A stretch of 64,000 bases of DNA from Ganoderma boninense (Eukaryota; Basidiomycota; Agaricomycetes; Polyporales; Polyporaceae). The translations under genes and the position numbers were made by a program. Under the pieces are notes generated by a model, which ran no database searches, was not told the DNA's origin, and saw only the letters and a program-made list of their open reading frames with translations. This document shows, piece after piece, positions 10,859-21,018 of the stretch. The number at the start of each line of letters is the position of its first letter. Position 1 is the stretch's first letter. Location of the stretch: contig PJEW03000013.1 in assembly GCA_002900995.3 (NCBI GenBank), forward strand, positions 320,208 to 384,207. Reading direction: 5' to 3'.

Positions 10859-11414
10859 ATGATCTGCCTTCATCACCCTACCCAAATGACGTCGAGTGAC
10901 CGTCGAGGAGGTCGACGTAAATCAAGTAAACTCGTCACAGCCCCCTCGGCTTCAGCGATCTCTTCGCCTGGCAGGACTCCATGTGAGAACATCCGTACTC
11001 GCTGCTCCGAGATTGGATACGCCGAACGCCAGAGAGTGGGACAGACGATTATCTAAAGCTTGAGCATGTGAGTTCCTTAGGCCATGCTTCATATTGCGCA
11101 TGTCCTTACATCGGGAGTAGACTGGGAACATTAAAACGCCGTCATTCAAGAACAAAGATAGAAGGCTGAAGATGATGGATACGTTGCCCGTGGGGACAGC
11201 CTATACTTACGATAATACCACGGTTACTGGCGATGTCCCTGGTGCAAGGGAGGAATTTCTTATCGAGGACGTGGAGTTATGGTGGCGCGGTCCCGTGGCA
11301 TGTATCGCTGACCTGATCGGGAACAACCCCTTCAAAGACTTGATCATATACGAACCTGTCAATATCAAGCGAGGCGGTCAGCAGTATTACAGCGAGATGT
11401 GTACAGGGGATTAG
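10859..11414 (+). pseudogene. Plavaka-type transposase remnant (second copy)
   Basis: The 80-codon frame at 11172-11414 contains EEFLIEDVELWWRGPVACIA and then DLIGNNPFKDLIIYEPVNIK, ending YYSEMCTGD. The block W-W/Y-R-x-P-V-x-C-I-x-x-L-I-G-N-P, followed by a Tyr-x-Pro and then E-M-x-T, is the N-terminal signature of a second Plavaka subgroup. Upstream, frames at 10950-11060 read LLRDWIRRTPESGTDDYLKL across at least one stop, matching the segment that normally precedes it. Only about 180 codons of a transposase remain and nothing follows the CTGD where a WWW motif would be expected. It differs from the remnant at 744-1130, so two elements inserted separately. Confidence 0.55.
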
Positions 11415-12039
11415 TCTTTCATCCACCTGAGCGTTTTCGTCTTCTTGGGGTTTTTGTCGCCATGCGCATCTCGGACGGCAATTGGCTGTACGGAGGTCCG
11501 CGGAGCAAGCGGTGGGTGGAATGCTGGGCAGGACGAAAGAATGCCAACTGTCAGTGTTCCGCCATTAATACAAATGCATGTGCTCGGACCGGTACCATGT
11601 GTGGGAATATGTTTCTTGGAACCGGAACAAGAGATGGATGGATGGCTGGAGAGGACGACGCCACAAGCTGAGGCGTGCAGGGCCATTTCGGTGGAGATTG
11701 CGACGGAAGCAGAGGGGAGAGAGGAAGGGAACTGCTGGAAGGAAGGGTGAGATCGCAATCATGGTGGAAATCTGAGCGGTGGCCGGGTGGATTCTGCAGA
11801 TAGGAAGAGAGTGGCGGTGATGTACAGTTACCGACGCTGTCGTCGTACCTTGGATGGATTGCGCGTGGGGGGGGGGGCATCCTCTTGCATCTGCGTGCGA
11901 GCGAGGGCGGATTGGTCCTCGGGGATGCTTCTCGGAGCATGACAGGGTTTGGACGTGATAACCATGTGGAAGACATCCTACGCGGGTTCTGAGCGAGTGA
12001 AGGCTGGGTGCTTCACAGGCACTGCGTGGTCGCTGGTGG
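11415..12039. other. no gene seen
   Basis: The stretch is low in coding signal on both strands. It includes a G run at about 11869-11877 and a purine-rich tract (11690-11750). It ends where the first copy of the 1.24-kb repeat begins. Confidence 0.4.
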
Positions 12040-12082
12040 TTCCTGGGCTACGAAGTAGTCCAAGGTTTAGGGGGTAAGAATC

Positions 12083-12117
12083 ACGCCGTAAGTGACGGTA
12101 ATGTCACTCCTACGTGG
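12083..12117 (+). repeat. left terminal inverted repeat of a putative DNA element
   Basis: The sequence ACGCC..AAGTGACGGTAATGTCACTC..ACGTG is repeated in inverted orientation at 13308-13341. About 29 of 35 positions match. The core AGTGAC..GTCACT is itself nearly palindromic. It suggests a non-autonomous DNA transposon of about 1.26 kb. Confidence 0.6.
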
Positions 12118-12270
12118 AGTCACTCGTGACACTGTGTGCTCAGTGTTGAACCGCAGCAACGGCGGGTTCGGCCTTCGGTTGCCATCTCAACGGTATATAG
12201 AGCTGCGACGACGACAAGGCGGCTCGCCGCTTTTCTCCCCTCTCCAGGCTCCTTCCCACTGCTTTCCGCG

Positions 12271-12318
12271 GAAGCAAGGTTTGCTGGTCCCCCCGGAGGA
12301 CCAGCAAGCCTTGCTTTC
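12271..12318 (+). other. strong hairpin inside the 1.24-kb repeat
   Basis: Arms GCAAGGTTTGCTGGTCC and GGACCAGCAAGCCTTGC pair over 17-20 bp around a 7-base loop (CCCCGGA). The single difference gives a G-U pair. The same hairpin is unchanged in copy 2 at 19436-19483. Confidence 0.7.
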
Positions 12319-13307
12319 GCTGTCAATCATACTTTCAGTGAGTGTTTGAATGCTGGTCTTGTCGTGATGGCTTTTCCAGGTCTCAGAGGGATCAGTGTCT
12401 GGTGCGGTTTGGGCGAGTGGTACGTGGCATGCAATGCTTCCATTCATGTTGTGCTGATCAACATCCTCGTCTTAGCTTCCGTGTGGCGTAGCAGAAGAGC
12501 GTCGACAACCTTCAGGGCACCACTTATCCGCATGCCGGGTCGTCGTATGTGCCCCACTCCCCTCTCGTTCCCCGCTGCATTACACCGCTGTCCATCTTCT
12601 CTCTCCTTGCCGCCCATTCATCTACCCATCCATCCCATTCATCCGCTGCTTTCGTCATCACATTAGATGTGGGTGAGCTGCCTTCTAACAGCTTTCGCGA
12701 CATTTCGTCTGTATGGAGCAGCAACTCGGGGACAAGGCTGTCAAGCCCTCCTTCAATCGGTCTCCAACGCTATCCTGGTGAGACGTTGAACCTAGCAGTG
12801 TGTATTGCCATTGCTAGGCTCACGTGTCCCTTTAGTTGTTACGGATTTACGTCCATAGGTAGCTTGCAGCTCGTGAGTCTTCGCCCGTGATTGTTCAATA
12901 CTGTGTGCTAACTACTCTCTTGCCAGTTATCCATCCATGACTGCTGTAACAGTGGTCGTGTATGATGACGATGATGATAATATGATAATAAAAATGGCGA
13001 TGATATGACGTGAATGAATTGTTGAAACATAAAATGTCGCTGTGACCATATTTCCTACCACACCATTGCTGTCATCTGTTTTTGCAACCTTCTCAGGAAC
13101 TGCGATATCTTCGTCGGTTTTACGTTGAGCGAGTGTTGCATTAAAGGAGCGCGAAGCGCGACTGAAATGCGGCACGTCATTGTCTGTCTTTTCGGAACGG
13201 TGTTTAGCTACATAGTGGTGGAACATGAGGTTCATGCGTTGGGAGCTGGCGTAGCCCAGGTCTGCCCGGAGGGGCCCTGCTATTGATAATCCGGTCACAA
13301 GTTACAA

Positions 13308-13341
13308 CACGTGGGAGTGACGTTACCGTCACTTGAGGCGT
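13308..13341 (-). repeat. right terminal inverted repeat of the element in copy 1
   Basis: This is the inverted counterpart of 12083-12117 (CACGTGGGAGTGACGTTACC at its left). It is present only beside copy 1; copy 2 ends before this point. No target-site duplication is evident at the two ends. Confidence 0.6.
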
Positions 13342-14154
13342 TATTTGTACACGGCCAGACGGCTATTTGCGTCAGGCTTCAACGAGAGGAAATAAACCAG
13401 GTTTGACCTAGTGATTTCAAACCCAGGCTGAATGAGGCATGTGCGGGGCGCATTACTGGAATTTTGAGCCAGGTTTCAGCTGTAGGGACATGCTGAGCGC
13501 ATCCTGGTATCAATTCAAGCTGAGCGTGGTTTACGCACTCAACCTCAGGTCCAAGTCCAGTCGTTTTAAGCCCAACCCATATCTCCTCGGGCGCCTGAAC
13601 TTATCGATATCATGATGGTGATGGTTGGACTTTGAAGTTTTCAGTGGGCTTGTCGTTGGAACTTGGGGGTCACCCTTCTTGCCTTCTGCCCCCATCTCCT
13701 CCTCCCCCCACAGTCTCCTCTTTCGCACGACACATTCCTCCCTCCGTGGGTGTCCCACGTATACCCATTGGCAGAAGTACATTTGGGCCCGGAACCCTAG
13801 ACGCTTTCCTAAGAGGAGCGACATGTTTGACAATTAGCTCGTTATCGAGCTCGCTGTCTGACATGTCGTCTCCCCTTTGGCTGACTTGGGGTGTCGGGCC
13901 CCACGGTTTATCTGTTGCCACGGAATCTGAGGAATGGAGCATCAGTGTCCTGTACAGGGAGCTCCCCTGGCTCCCTGTCTGTACCACCTCATTACATACT
14001 TATTCTCATGAGATCCATCCCAGCTCGCTGTGCGTCCCAAACCGTTTTGACGGCGCCAGAGTGCTACGAGCTACGTCGTTTCAAATACTTCATTACGTTG
14101 TTACCTGTAGGTATCGTGTTGTAGAACTGCTGTACGCATTTTGAGTGTCAGTCG
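13342..14154. other. no gene seen
   Basis: Several short related motifs around CCAGGTTT / AACCCAGGCT occur at 13395-13470. Overlapping frames on both strands at 13530-14144 have no coding character that I trust. Confidence 0.35.
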
Positions 14155-14811
14155 TCAATATATTCCTTTCGAAGCCAGTGCCAACGCAGGAGGCAGAGGG
14201 AACGAGCGATGCGGCGATACGAAAGCGCAGCCTGAATCCCGATAGGAAGCGGCCGCCTGGTCACGTGCCGCTCGTTTCATGCCAGGTTCAAAGCTCGGTT
14301 GATGCGGAGTGCAAGTGTCCGGCATCTTGTGCTCAGTACAAAACTTCATAATAGGGCTCAACATCGTATAACTCATGCTGAGCTTGTGCCCGCGCCACCG
14401 AAGCCTAGCTCCATAGCGGTGCATGCCCGTGTANNNNNNNNNNNNNNNNNNNNNNNNNNNNNNNNNNNNNNNNNNNNNNNNNNNNNNNNNNNNNNNNNNN
14501 NNNNNNNNNNNNNNNNNNNNNNNNNNNNNNNNNCCGCTCCAGTCGAAGGTCTCCTCGAGCAGTTCCTGGAAGTGCGAGGACATGCATTGGACCCAGCCTG
14601 GGTCGCCGCCAGATGCGCGGGGATAGTCGAATGTGGTCAGGAAAATCTCGCGCCAAAGGTGGTTGTCTGCCGCGTGATAGACCAAAGCGTAATGGGCCTT
14701 GCATGTCTGGGCGAATGAGGCGATAGCTTGGGGGAATCCGCCTGCTGCGGTGGAGATGAGGATGTTCTCGACGAGCTCTGTGGGGAGGGTGAAGATGGAA
14801 TGGGACGCCAT
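14155..14811 (-). CDS. F-box protein interrupted by an assembly gap
   Basis: The frame opens at 14811 with SIFTLPTELVENILISTA, an F-box-like start, followed by a helix with CKAHYALVYHAADNHLWREI that matches the basidiomycete F-box pattern (Trp-Arg near the end). The coding sequence continues to FDWS at about 14535 and then enters the 100-N gap. The frame on the other side of the gap (YTGMHRYGARLRWRGHK and onward) is translated only by assuming the gap length is exactly 100, which is a placeholder size, so the C-terminal part is not reliable. The full gene length is unknown. Confidence 0.6.
   Translation of the reverse strand: MASHSIFTLPTELVENILISTAAGGFPQAIASFAQTCKAHYALVYHAADNHLWREIFLTTFDYPRASGGDPGWVQCMSSHFQELLEETFDWSXXXXXXXXXXXXXXXXXXXXXXXXXXXXXXXXXXYTGMHRYGARLRWRGHKLSMSYTMLSPIMKFCTEHKMPDTCTPHQPSFEPGMKRAARDQAAASYRDSGCAFVSPHRSFPLPPALALASKGIY
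14434..14533. other. assembly gap of exactly 100 N
   Basis: One hundred consecutive N. A round 100 is a conventional spacer for a gap of unknown size, so true distances across it are uncertain. Confidence 1.
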
Positions 14812-15440
14812 GGGGTGGTTCCAGGACGTCCGAGTCGCAGAGGAGGAGTATGTGGTGGTCGAGGGGATGAGTAAGGTGCGACGCTGACCGGGGGAAACAC
14901 CGTAAGCACACGACGCGAGCGATTAGATTAGATGCAGGCTCGGGCTGCGAGCCACACGAAAGTAAGTAAGTTACGTTCGATCCACTGAGCAGTCCCACGT
15001 CTGCGTCCCACTTGTTCTCCGTGGCTCTCAGCCTTCGGTCTTCGGTCCTCGAAATGCCGTCACACTCTCCAGCCGCAAGCCTTGAAGCTTGAAGCCCAGT
15101 CAAAACCCCGCCCATTTCGAACCATTGTAGTCTTTTTAAGCCGAATATATTCGCTACATTTGGCAGTATTAAGTCGCAATAGACTGGAATGGACAGCTAT
15201 CGAAATAAAAAGCGAGATGGGAGCCTTCGCATTTTCAGAGATAATAGAATCTTTTCCGTTCAATAGTGGTCAATATTCCGCAACCTCCTCGCCTCAAAAA
15301 GACAGAAAAGTTTCGATATCGAGAAAAGAAGCCTGGGATGCTCCAATTATCGTGCCCATCTGGGGCATTATTCGGTCGGTTCAGAGGCTTCCATTCGGAC
15401 AGACAAAAATAGATACAGGGTAGGTAGTAACTGGTAAGCA

Positions 15441-15463
15441 CCCGCCCCCGCCCCCGCCCCCGC
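15441..15463 (-). other. G-quadruplex-capable tract
   Basis: Four C-runs of 3-5 bases separated by single G lie on the plus strand (the minus strand therefore has GGGGGCGGGGGC repeats). This satisfies the simple four-run rule for a G-quadruplex. It lies inside element A and is not conserved in element B. Confidence 0.6.
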
Positions 15464-16008
15464 CGGCCGCTGTCTCTCCGAGCCCGCCCCACTCGCCTTC
15501 GCGCTCCCCGCCTAACCAGTGCGCCCGACACGCATATATCCCGCGCGATCCTGCCCGCACGTCGCGCCTGTTGTCGCGCGGCCATATCCTAGAAAATGAT
15601 AAACAGCTAAGAGGATCGCGCAACTGTATACGCGTGCGCTCACCTATTATAACGCGCAGATCGCGCGTTGCTCAATGTAGCAATGTACTTACCTGAACGA
15701 ATAAACCATGAACTTACTGCATTGCTCCGGGCACCGGTATTGTCGGGGAGTAGCGCACCTCGTAGGAGAATCCAAGAGTAGGGTGCGCCGAAGAGGCGCA
15801 GTGGTGGGGGAAAGAAAGAAAGAGGTGAGAGGACGGGAGGCAATGTTTGCGCGTCTTAAATATGTCGTGGATGTCGATGGCGTCATAGGCGGCGAGTCGG
15901 GGGCAGGATCGGGAGGAGACAAAAAATGAACATGGCGTTATTGGAATCGTGGACATAGCCTCTAAAAGTATGACATACGAGGTCGAACTTCTGCTACATC
16001 GCAGAGTC

Positions 16009-16073
16009 TTCGACATAATGGCGCGTCAAGCGCCGGCAGTAGTTCCATCAACTGAACCATGCCATTATGTCGA
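16009..16073. repeat. 13-bp perfect inverted repeat in element A
   Basis: Arms TCGACATAATGGC and GCCATTATGTCGA are separated by about 39 bases. The left arm and following CGCGTC..AGCGCC sequence recur in element B near 17082-17110, but the right arm does not. Confidence 0.6.
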
Positions 16074-16205
16074 GTAAACTTAAACTACCACTAAGTACAT
16101 AGCTTTGTTGCGAAAATAGACCAATATAACACCGAAATTGGGGAACAAAAGATCCCAATTGCCCAAATTGACTCCAAATGGCCGGAAATGGGAGGGGTTC
16201 TCACT

Positions 16206-17285
16206 GGGCTTGAAGCCCAGTCAAAACCCCGTCCATTTCGGACGATTGTGATATTTTTCTGTCCAATATATTTGTCAGATTCGGCCGTAGTTGGTAGCAA
16301 TCGACAGGATTGGGTAGATTTTGAAACAAAAAGCGAGATGGGAGGTTTCGCATTTTCCTAAACATTGATATCTTTTTCGTTCGAAGTCGTTCCATTGCCA
16401 TTAATATTCTGGTCACAAAAAGATGGGAAATGCTAGCTATCGAGGAAAGAAGCCTATTCTCCCCCTCCATCGCGTCGTTATTCGGTTTGTTTATGGTGTT
16501 CAATTCGAGCGTACAAAAATAGATACAATGCGCGATGACTTCGCGCCTGTCGCGATACAGGTCCCTCCCCCGCGCGCATCCATCGCTCCTCACGCCTGCC
16601 CGCGCCTCTACCTCCCCAATGGCCCGCGCGACGCGCATACACCCAGCGCAAAGCCTAGCGCGCCCGTCGTTGGACCTTCGAATACTAGAAAAACGATCAT
16701 TAGCTGACATCGACAGTATCGCGGTAGCTCATACGCTTGCGCGCTCACCTGTGGATTGCGGGCCTGGGCGCATTGCTCTATTATCGTATGCATTTACCTG
16801 AATAATGACGGACTTACCCTGTGTCTGGCCATGGGACGCGGGTGGCCGGAGAAATCTGAGGGAAGGATGCACTGTATCTTTCAAGGTGGTGGGGGGAAGA
16901 AAGAAGTTGGGGAAGGAGAGCGCCATCCTTCCATCTTAAATATGTCGGGGGTGGCGTCGTGGACGGGAAGTCGGGGAGCGGGATCGGTGGATAGTCTAAA
17001 ATAGAAGTCGGGTGAAGGGCCAGGTGAATGAGCAGAAGGAAGAACAACATACGAAGTTACAACTTCAACTTACTTATCAGTGTTCGACATAAGACGCGTC
17101 GAGCGCCCGGCGTAGTTGTATGAATTGAGCAAGGGCTTATACGAAAATGAACCGAAGTACAAGGACTTCGAATCCAAAATAAGCCCACTAAGCGCCTACA
17201 ATAGGGAGCAAAAGAATCCAATTGCCCGGAATCGTTCTTAATCGTTCGAAATGGGAGGGGTTTTGACTGGGCTTGAAGCTTGAAG
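16206..17285. mobile_element. putative TIR element B (non-autonomous)
   Basis: This begins at the shared junction GGGCTTGAAGCCCAGTCAAA and ends at 17244-17285 with the inverted counterpart (GTTCGAAATGGGAGGGG..TTTGACTGGGCTTGAAGC). It is about 1.08 kb and aligns collinearly with element A. A minus-strand frame at 16710-16201 (169 codons) shares a short resemblance with the frame at 15585-15235 in element A (CIYFC..N.PNN), which could be residual coding or just nucleotide similarity. No target-site duplication could be defined. Confidence 0.6.
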
Positions 17286-18146
17286 CCCTCCAGCGCCCTC
17301 CTCCCCTCGACCCGAAGGGAGAGGTCTACAGGCAAGCAGAGCAACTTATCATGTCCATCGATCGATGCATCGACAGTAAATCCCGTGACGGTGGAAATGT
17401 GTCGGTCGGTCTCGCTTGCAGGGCTCTGCCGGGATTGCAAAGCCGGCTCCGAAAGAGTCCGAAGGTCTAACGAAGCGATTGACGGCGGCGCCCAGATTTC
17501 TGTCTGCAGCCATCACCACGGTACCGGTCCACCGCCAGGTTCTCGCCATCCCGTCTCGTTCTCAGCACTCGGATCGACGCTAGTAATCCTTTTCCCCACC
17601 CTCTTGTATAGCCTCTGTACTTAGACTTGCATACACACATTATGCATTAATAGATGTCATAACCCTTCCGGCAAGCTCAGCAATTCGTCTCAAATGTGTG
17701 GAGAGTGCATCCCAACCGCGACGCTCCGGAGCCCGCCCACTTAGCGGCCTCCAGAGTCCTCGAGCCCCGCCCAGTTTCGCCGGCGCCTTGCCCAATCTCT
17801 CTCTCTTCTCTCTCCTCCAACGCCGAGCGCGATAGACGTAGCTGGAATTCTGTAGACTGGACGGCAATGCGCGAAGACGACGCTGGAGAGCTATTGTCCC
17901 TCCTATTTCGCCAGTATCGCAGCTCCGCACAGGTGGAACGCGAACAACTACCCAAGGCATCACCACGCCCCCATCGCAACTCGCCTTCCATCGTCATTTC
18001 ACTCACCTTTGCATCCTTCACGCGAAGTCGCAGTCGCTTCTCATGCCCACCAGTAGATGACAAGCACTATGTGTTATAGTCGTCGACGCGTGTTCGCATG
18101 ACAGCACATTTTCAACAACTGGTCGACGCCGGTAGGGGATCTGAGT
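17286..18146. other. no gene seen
   Basis: Frames on both strands overlap (17640-18079) but none has a recognisable domain. The stretch separates the TIR elements from the inverted-repeat arm. Confidence 0.35.
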
Positions 18147-19162
18147 CGCACGGCCCCGCGGGGATCTTGGAGAATGGAGAGCCGCGGGTGGACCGCGATG
18201 CACTGGATGGCCGGGACACACCGCACGTCGTCGAGATCGCGAGGTCGTCAAGATCGCGAGGTCGCCGAGATCGCGAGGTCGCCGCTGCCGCCAAGGCCAG
18301 TCGGAATTTTCTCGCCCATGTGGCCGCCAAAGCCGGGATCTACTCTTGCGGGTTGTGCTGGCGGAGTTGCGCTAGATCCGGGTTGAGGCAAGGCGCGCCC
18401 GCCGCGGCCCTACTAGGACAGCACAGACGCCTGGAGTGGCACGAGTGAGGCAGAGACGAAGCATGAAAGGGGCAGACCCGAACATTAGCGGATTAGAGCA
18501 AGGAGAGGTTTGCCGTCAGAGTCGGCAGGTGGTACTCACCATGCTTTCTCCCTCCTGCAGGCATCGAAATTGAGATGTCCGCGGCACAGACTTGAAAGCT
18601 TGAGTTGTCGTCGGTCCGTGGCACAGACTTGTCGGCCCACCATTCTCCTCTCCGCAGATGGTGACAACTCGACCGGTAGAACTGATCGTGGTCATAACAA
18701 CCCCGCACTGCTTGCCAGGAGATAACCTGAAGTGCAACGCATGAGGCTCGGGGTTATGCGAGGGTGACAAAGGTGCGGCGCTGCGCGCACCCGGCGTTGG
18801 GTAGACCAACCCGGGCGCACCTGGCTTGTCCCGCTAAGGATAGTGTAGGAACATAAGAGTGGGCAGACGAAGGACGCACCAAGAAACGCGCCAGCCGATC
18901 CCGTTGCCAGCAAGTCGTCGGTGGTGGGGTCGGCCCTCTCCTCAATCCATCCTCCAGACCTGTACACGTCTGTCGTGGCGCTGCGCGCACCCGGTGTTGG
19001 GTAGACCAACCCGGGCGCACCTGGCTCGTCCCACAACAGAGCATAACGGACACCTCGAAGGTAAGGAAAGCTGGAAGGAAATTGGTCAGGGAGGCCAACC
19101 CAGACATTTGAGTCCTCGAGCGGCGTACCGTAAACATGGACCCCCTCCCATACAGTGGTGGT
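18147..19162 (+). repeat. 1-kb inverted repeat, arm 1
   Basis: This segment is the reverse complement of 33047-34106 (coordinate sum 52,209 over most of its length) and is nearly identical. It contains three 17-bp minisatellite units at 18231-18281 and two copies of a 56-bp motif at 18777-18832 and 18977-19032. No coding function is apparent. The arms are 13.9 kb apart. Confidence 0.9.
18777..19032 (+). repeat. pair of 56-bp direct repeats with dyad symmetry
   Basis: GGCGCTGCGCGCACCCGG and the following GTTGGGTAGACCAACCC occur at 18777-18832 and, exactly 200 bp later, at 18977-19032, with only a few changes. The central part is an imperfect inverted repeat (GCGCACCCGG..CCGGGCGCAC). The pair is copied in the other arm at 33177-33232 and 33377-33432. 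Confidence 0.75.
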
Positions 19163-19204
19163 TGATTCGTTCTGTGTCGGCTGGACGAGCGGATGGGTAC
19201 GCTA

Positions 19205-20448
19205 TTCCTGGGCTACGAAGTAGTCCAAGGTTTAGGGGGTAAGAATCACGCCGTAAGTGACGGTAACGTCACTCCCACGTGGAGTCACTCGTGACACTGT
19301 GTGCTCAGTGTTGAACCGCAGCAACGGCGGGTTCGGCCTTCGGTTGCCATCTCAACGGTATATAGAGCTGCGACGACGACAAGGCGGCTCGCCGCTTTTC
19401 TCCCCTCTCCAGGCTCCTTCCCACTGCTTTCCGCGGAAGCAAGGTTTGCTGGTCCCCCCGGAGGACCAGCAAGCCTTGCTTTCGCTGTCAATCATACTTT
19501 CAGTGAGTGTTTGAATGCTGGTCTTGTCGTGATGGCTTTTCCAGGTCTCAGAGGGATCAGTGTCTGGTGCGGTTTGGGCGAGTGGTACGTGGCATGCAAT
19601 GCTTCCATTCATGTTGTGCTGATCAACATCCTCGTCTTAGCTTCCGTGTGGCGTAGCAGAAGAGCGTCGACAACCTTCAGGGCACCACTTATCCGCATGC
19701 CGGGTCGTCGTATGTGCCCCACTCCCCTCTCGTTCCCCGCTGCATTACACCGCTGTCCATCTTCTCTCTCCTTGCCGCCCATTCATCTACCCATCCATCC
19801 CATTCATCCGCTGCTTTCGTCATCACATTAGATGTGGGTGAGCTGCCATCTAACAGCTTTCGCGACATTTCGTCTGTATGGAGCAGCAACTCGGGGACAA
19901 GGCTGTCAAGCCCTCCTTCAATCGGTCTCCAACGCTATCCTGGTGAGACGTTGAACCTAGCAGTGTGTATTGCCATTGCTAGGCTCACGTGTCCCTTTAG
20001 TTGTTACGGATTTACGTCCATAGGTAGCTTGCAGCTCGTGAGTCTTCGCCCGTGATTGTTCAATACTGTGTGCTAACTACTCTCTTGCCAGTTATCCATC
20101 CATGACTGCTGTAACAGTGGTCGTGTATGATGACGATGATGATAATATGATAATAAAAATGGCGATGATATGACGTGAATGAATTGTTGAAACATAAAAT
20201 GTCGCTGTGACCATATTTCCTACCACACCATTGCTGTCATCTGTTTTTGCAACCTTCTCAGGAACTGCGATATCTTCGTCGGTTTTACGTTGAGCGAGTG
20301 TTGCATTAAAGGAGCGCGAAGCGCGACTGAAATGCGGCACGTCATTGTCTGTCTTTTCGGAACGGTGTTTAGCTACATAGTGGTGGAACATGAGGTTCAT
20401 GCGTTGGGAGCTGGCGTAGCCCAGGTCTGCCCGGAGGGGCCCTGCTAT
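19205..20448 (+). repeat. 1,244-bp direct repeat, copy 2
   Basis: See copy 1 (12040-13283). This copy starts 42 bp after arm 1 of the inverted repeat and stops at CTGCTAT, short of the right inverted terminus that copy 1 has. It is therefore a truncated or segmentally duplicated form, not a full transposon copy. Confidence 0.9.
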
Positions 20449-21018
20449 GTCATGGGAGGAATATGGGAGCAGATGGGGAGTGAGTATTGTCCACGTTCCG
20501 ACGCTGTTTGCGGGAGATGCAACAGCGCCGGTTTCCTCCGGTAGGCGCAGCGCGTCCTCGCGGCCCGCCACAGCCGCACTATCCCGGCCCAGAAAACCCC
20601 CTCAGCTCTGACCATGTCAATGACCCTCAGTGGCAGTCATCCATCCGCCTCTGACAATGGAACACCCGTTTGTGGTTCTCGTATGCTACACGCGTCATGA
20701 TCTACCTCCACCCCTCATGCCTAGATATGCTGTCGGACTGATACGTTTCCTAAGGCCCAATCCGAGTCGACGACGGGCCCGCAACTTTAGTTTCAATAGT
20801 AATTCTAATCGACGAATTGATACACTGCTGACAGATTGTATCCAAGCATCTAGTATTTGCATTGACAAGAAACTTTGCCCCTTCCGTTGCGGCGGTGGAG
20901 GTCTGGAGAACAAACTCACTCGCTGAACTCCGAGTCCCCACTCTATGCCACGACGTCTCGTCAGTTAAAGCCTGAGTTCAAACTGAATGCTACACTCACT
21001 TAAGCATCAATCATCAGT
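20449..21018. other. no gene seen
   Basis: No ORF with coding character was recognised. The stretch holds the presumptive 3' flank of the minus-strand gene that follows. Confidence 0.4.

Larger units (their letters stand above)
12040..13283 (+). repeat. 1,244-bp direct repeat, copy 1
   Basis: This segment matches 19205-20448 at a constant offset of 7,165 with very few differences; I noted substitutions at about 12102, 12111 and 12687. It has no convincing gene: the frames inside it occur identically in both copies but show no domain. It contains a 20-bp-stem hairpin (12271-12318) and, beyond its 3' limit, a right-hand inverted copy of its left end (13308-13341). Near-identity means the duplication is recent. 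Confidence 0.9.
15081..16205. mobile_element. putative TIR element A (non-autonomous)
   Basis: The left end (15081-15122) carries CTTGAAGCTTGAAG followed by CCCAGTCAAAACCCC and CCCATTTCGAAC. The right end near 16180-16210 has the inverse (AATGGGAGGGGTTCTCACTG). The interior aligns at moderate identity with element B along its whole length, including AAAAGCGAGATGGGAG, AGAAGCCT and ACAAAAATAGATACA. No transposase is visible. Splice-like signals on the minus strand (GTAAGT opposite 15690; GGTGAGC opposite 15640) suggest transcribed non-coding or cryptic gene content. I take A and B as two members of one unrecognised family. Confidence 0.6.

Noticed and set aside
12092..12890. Frames of 85-176 codons inside the 1.24-kb repeat as a gene
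   Set aside because: They occur in overlapping frames on both strands, lack domains and are explained by low stop density in GC-rich DNA; near-identity between the copies leaves no substitution pattern to test.
13625..14144. Overlapping plus- and minus-strand frames as genes
   Set aside because: No start context, splice signals or domains; frames exclude one another.
18859..19242. 127-codon frame in inverted-repeat arm 1 (and its mirror in arm 2)
   Set aside because: The frame crosses the arm boundary, overlaps two others and is Arg/Pro-rich without motifs; treated as non-coding repeat.
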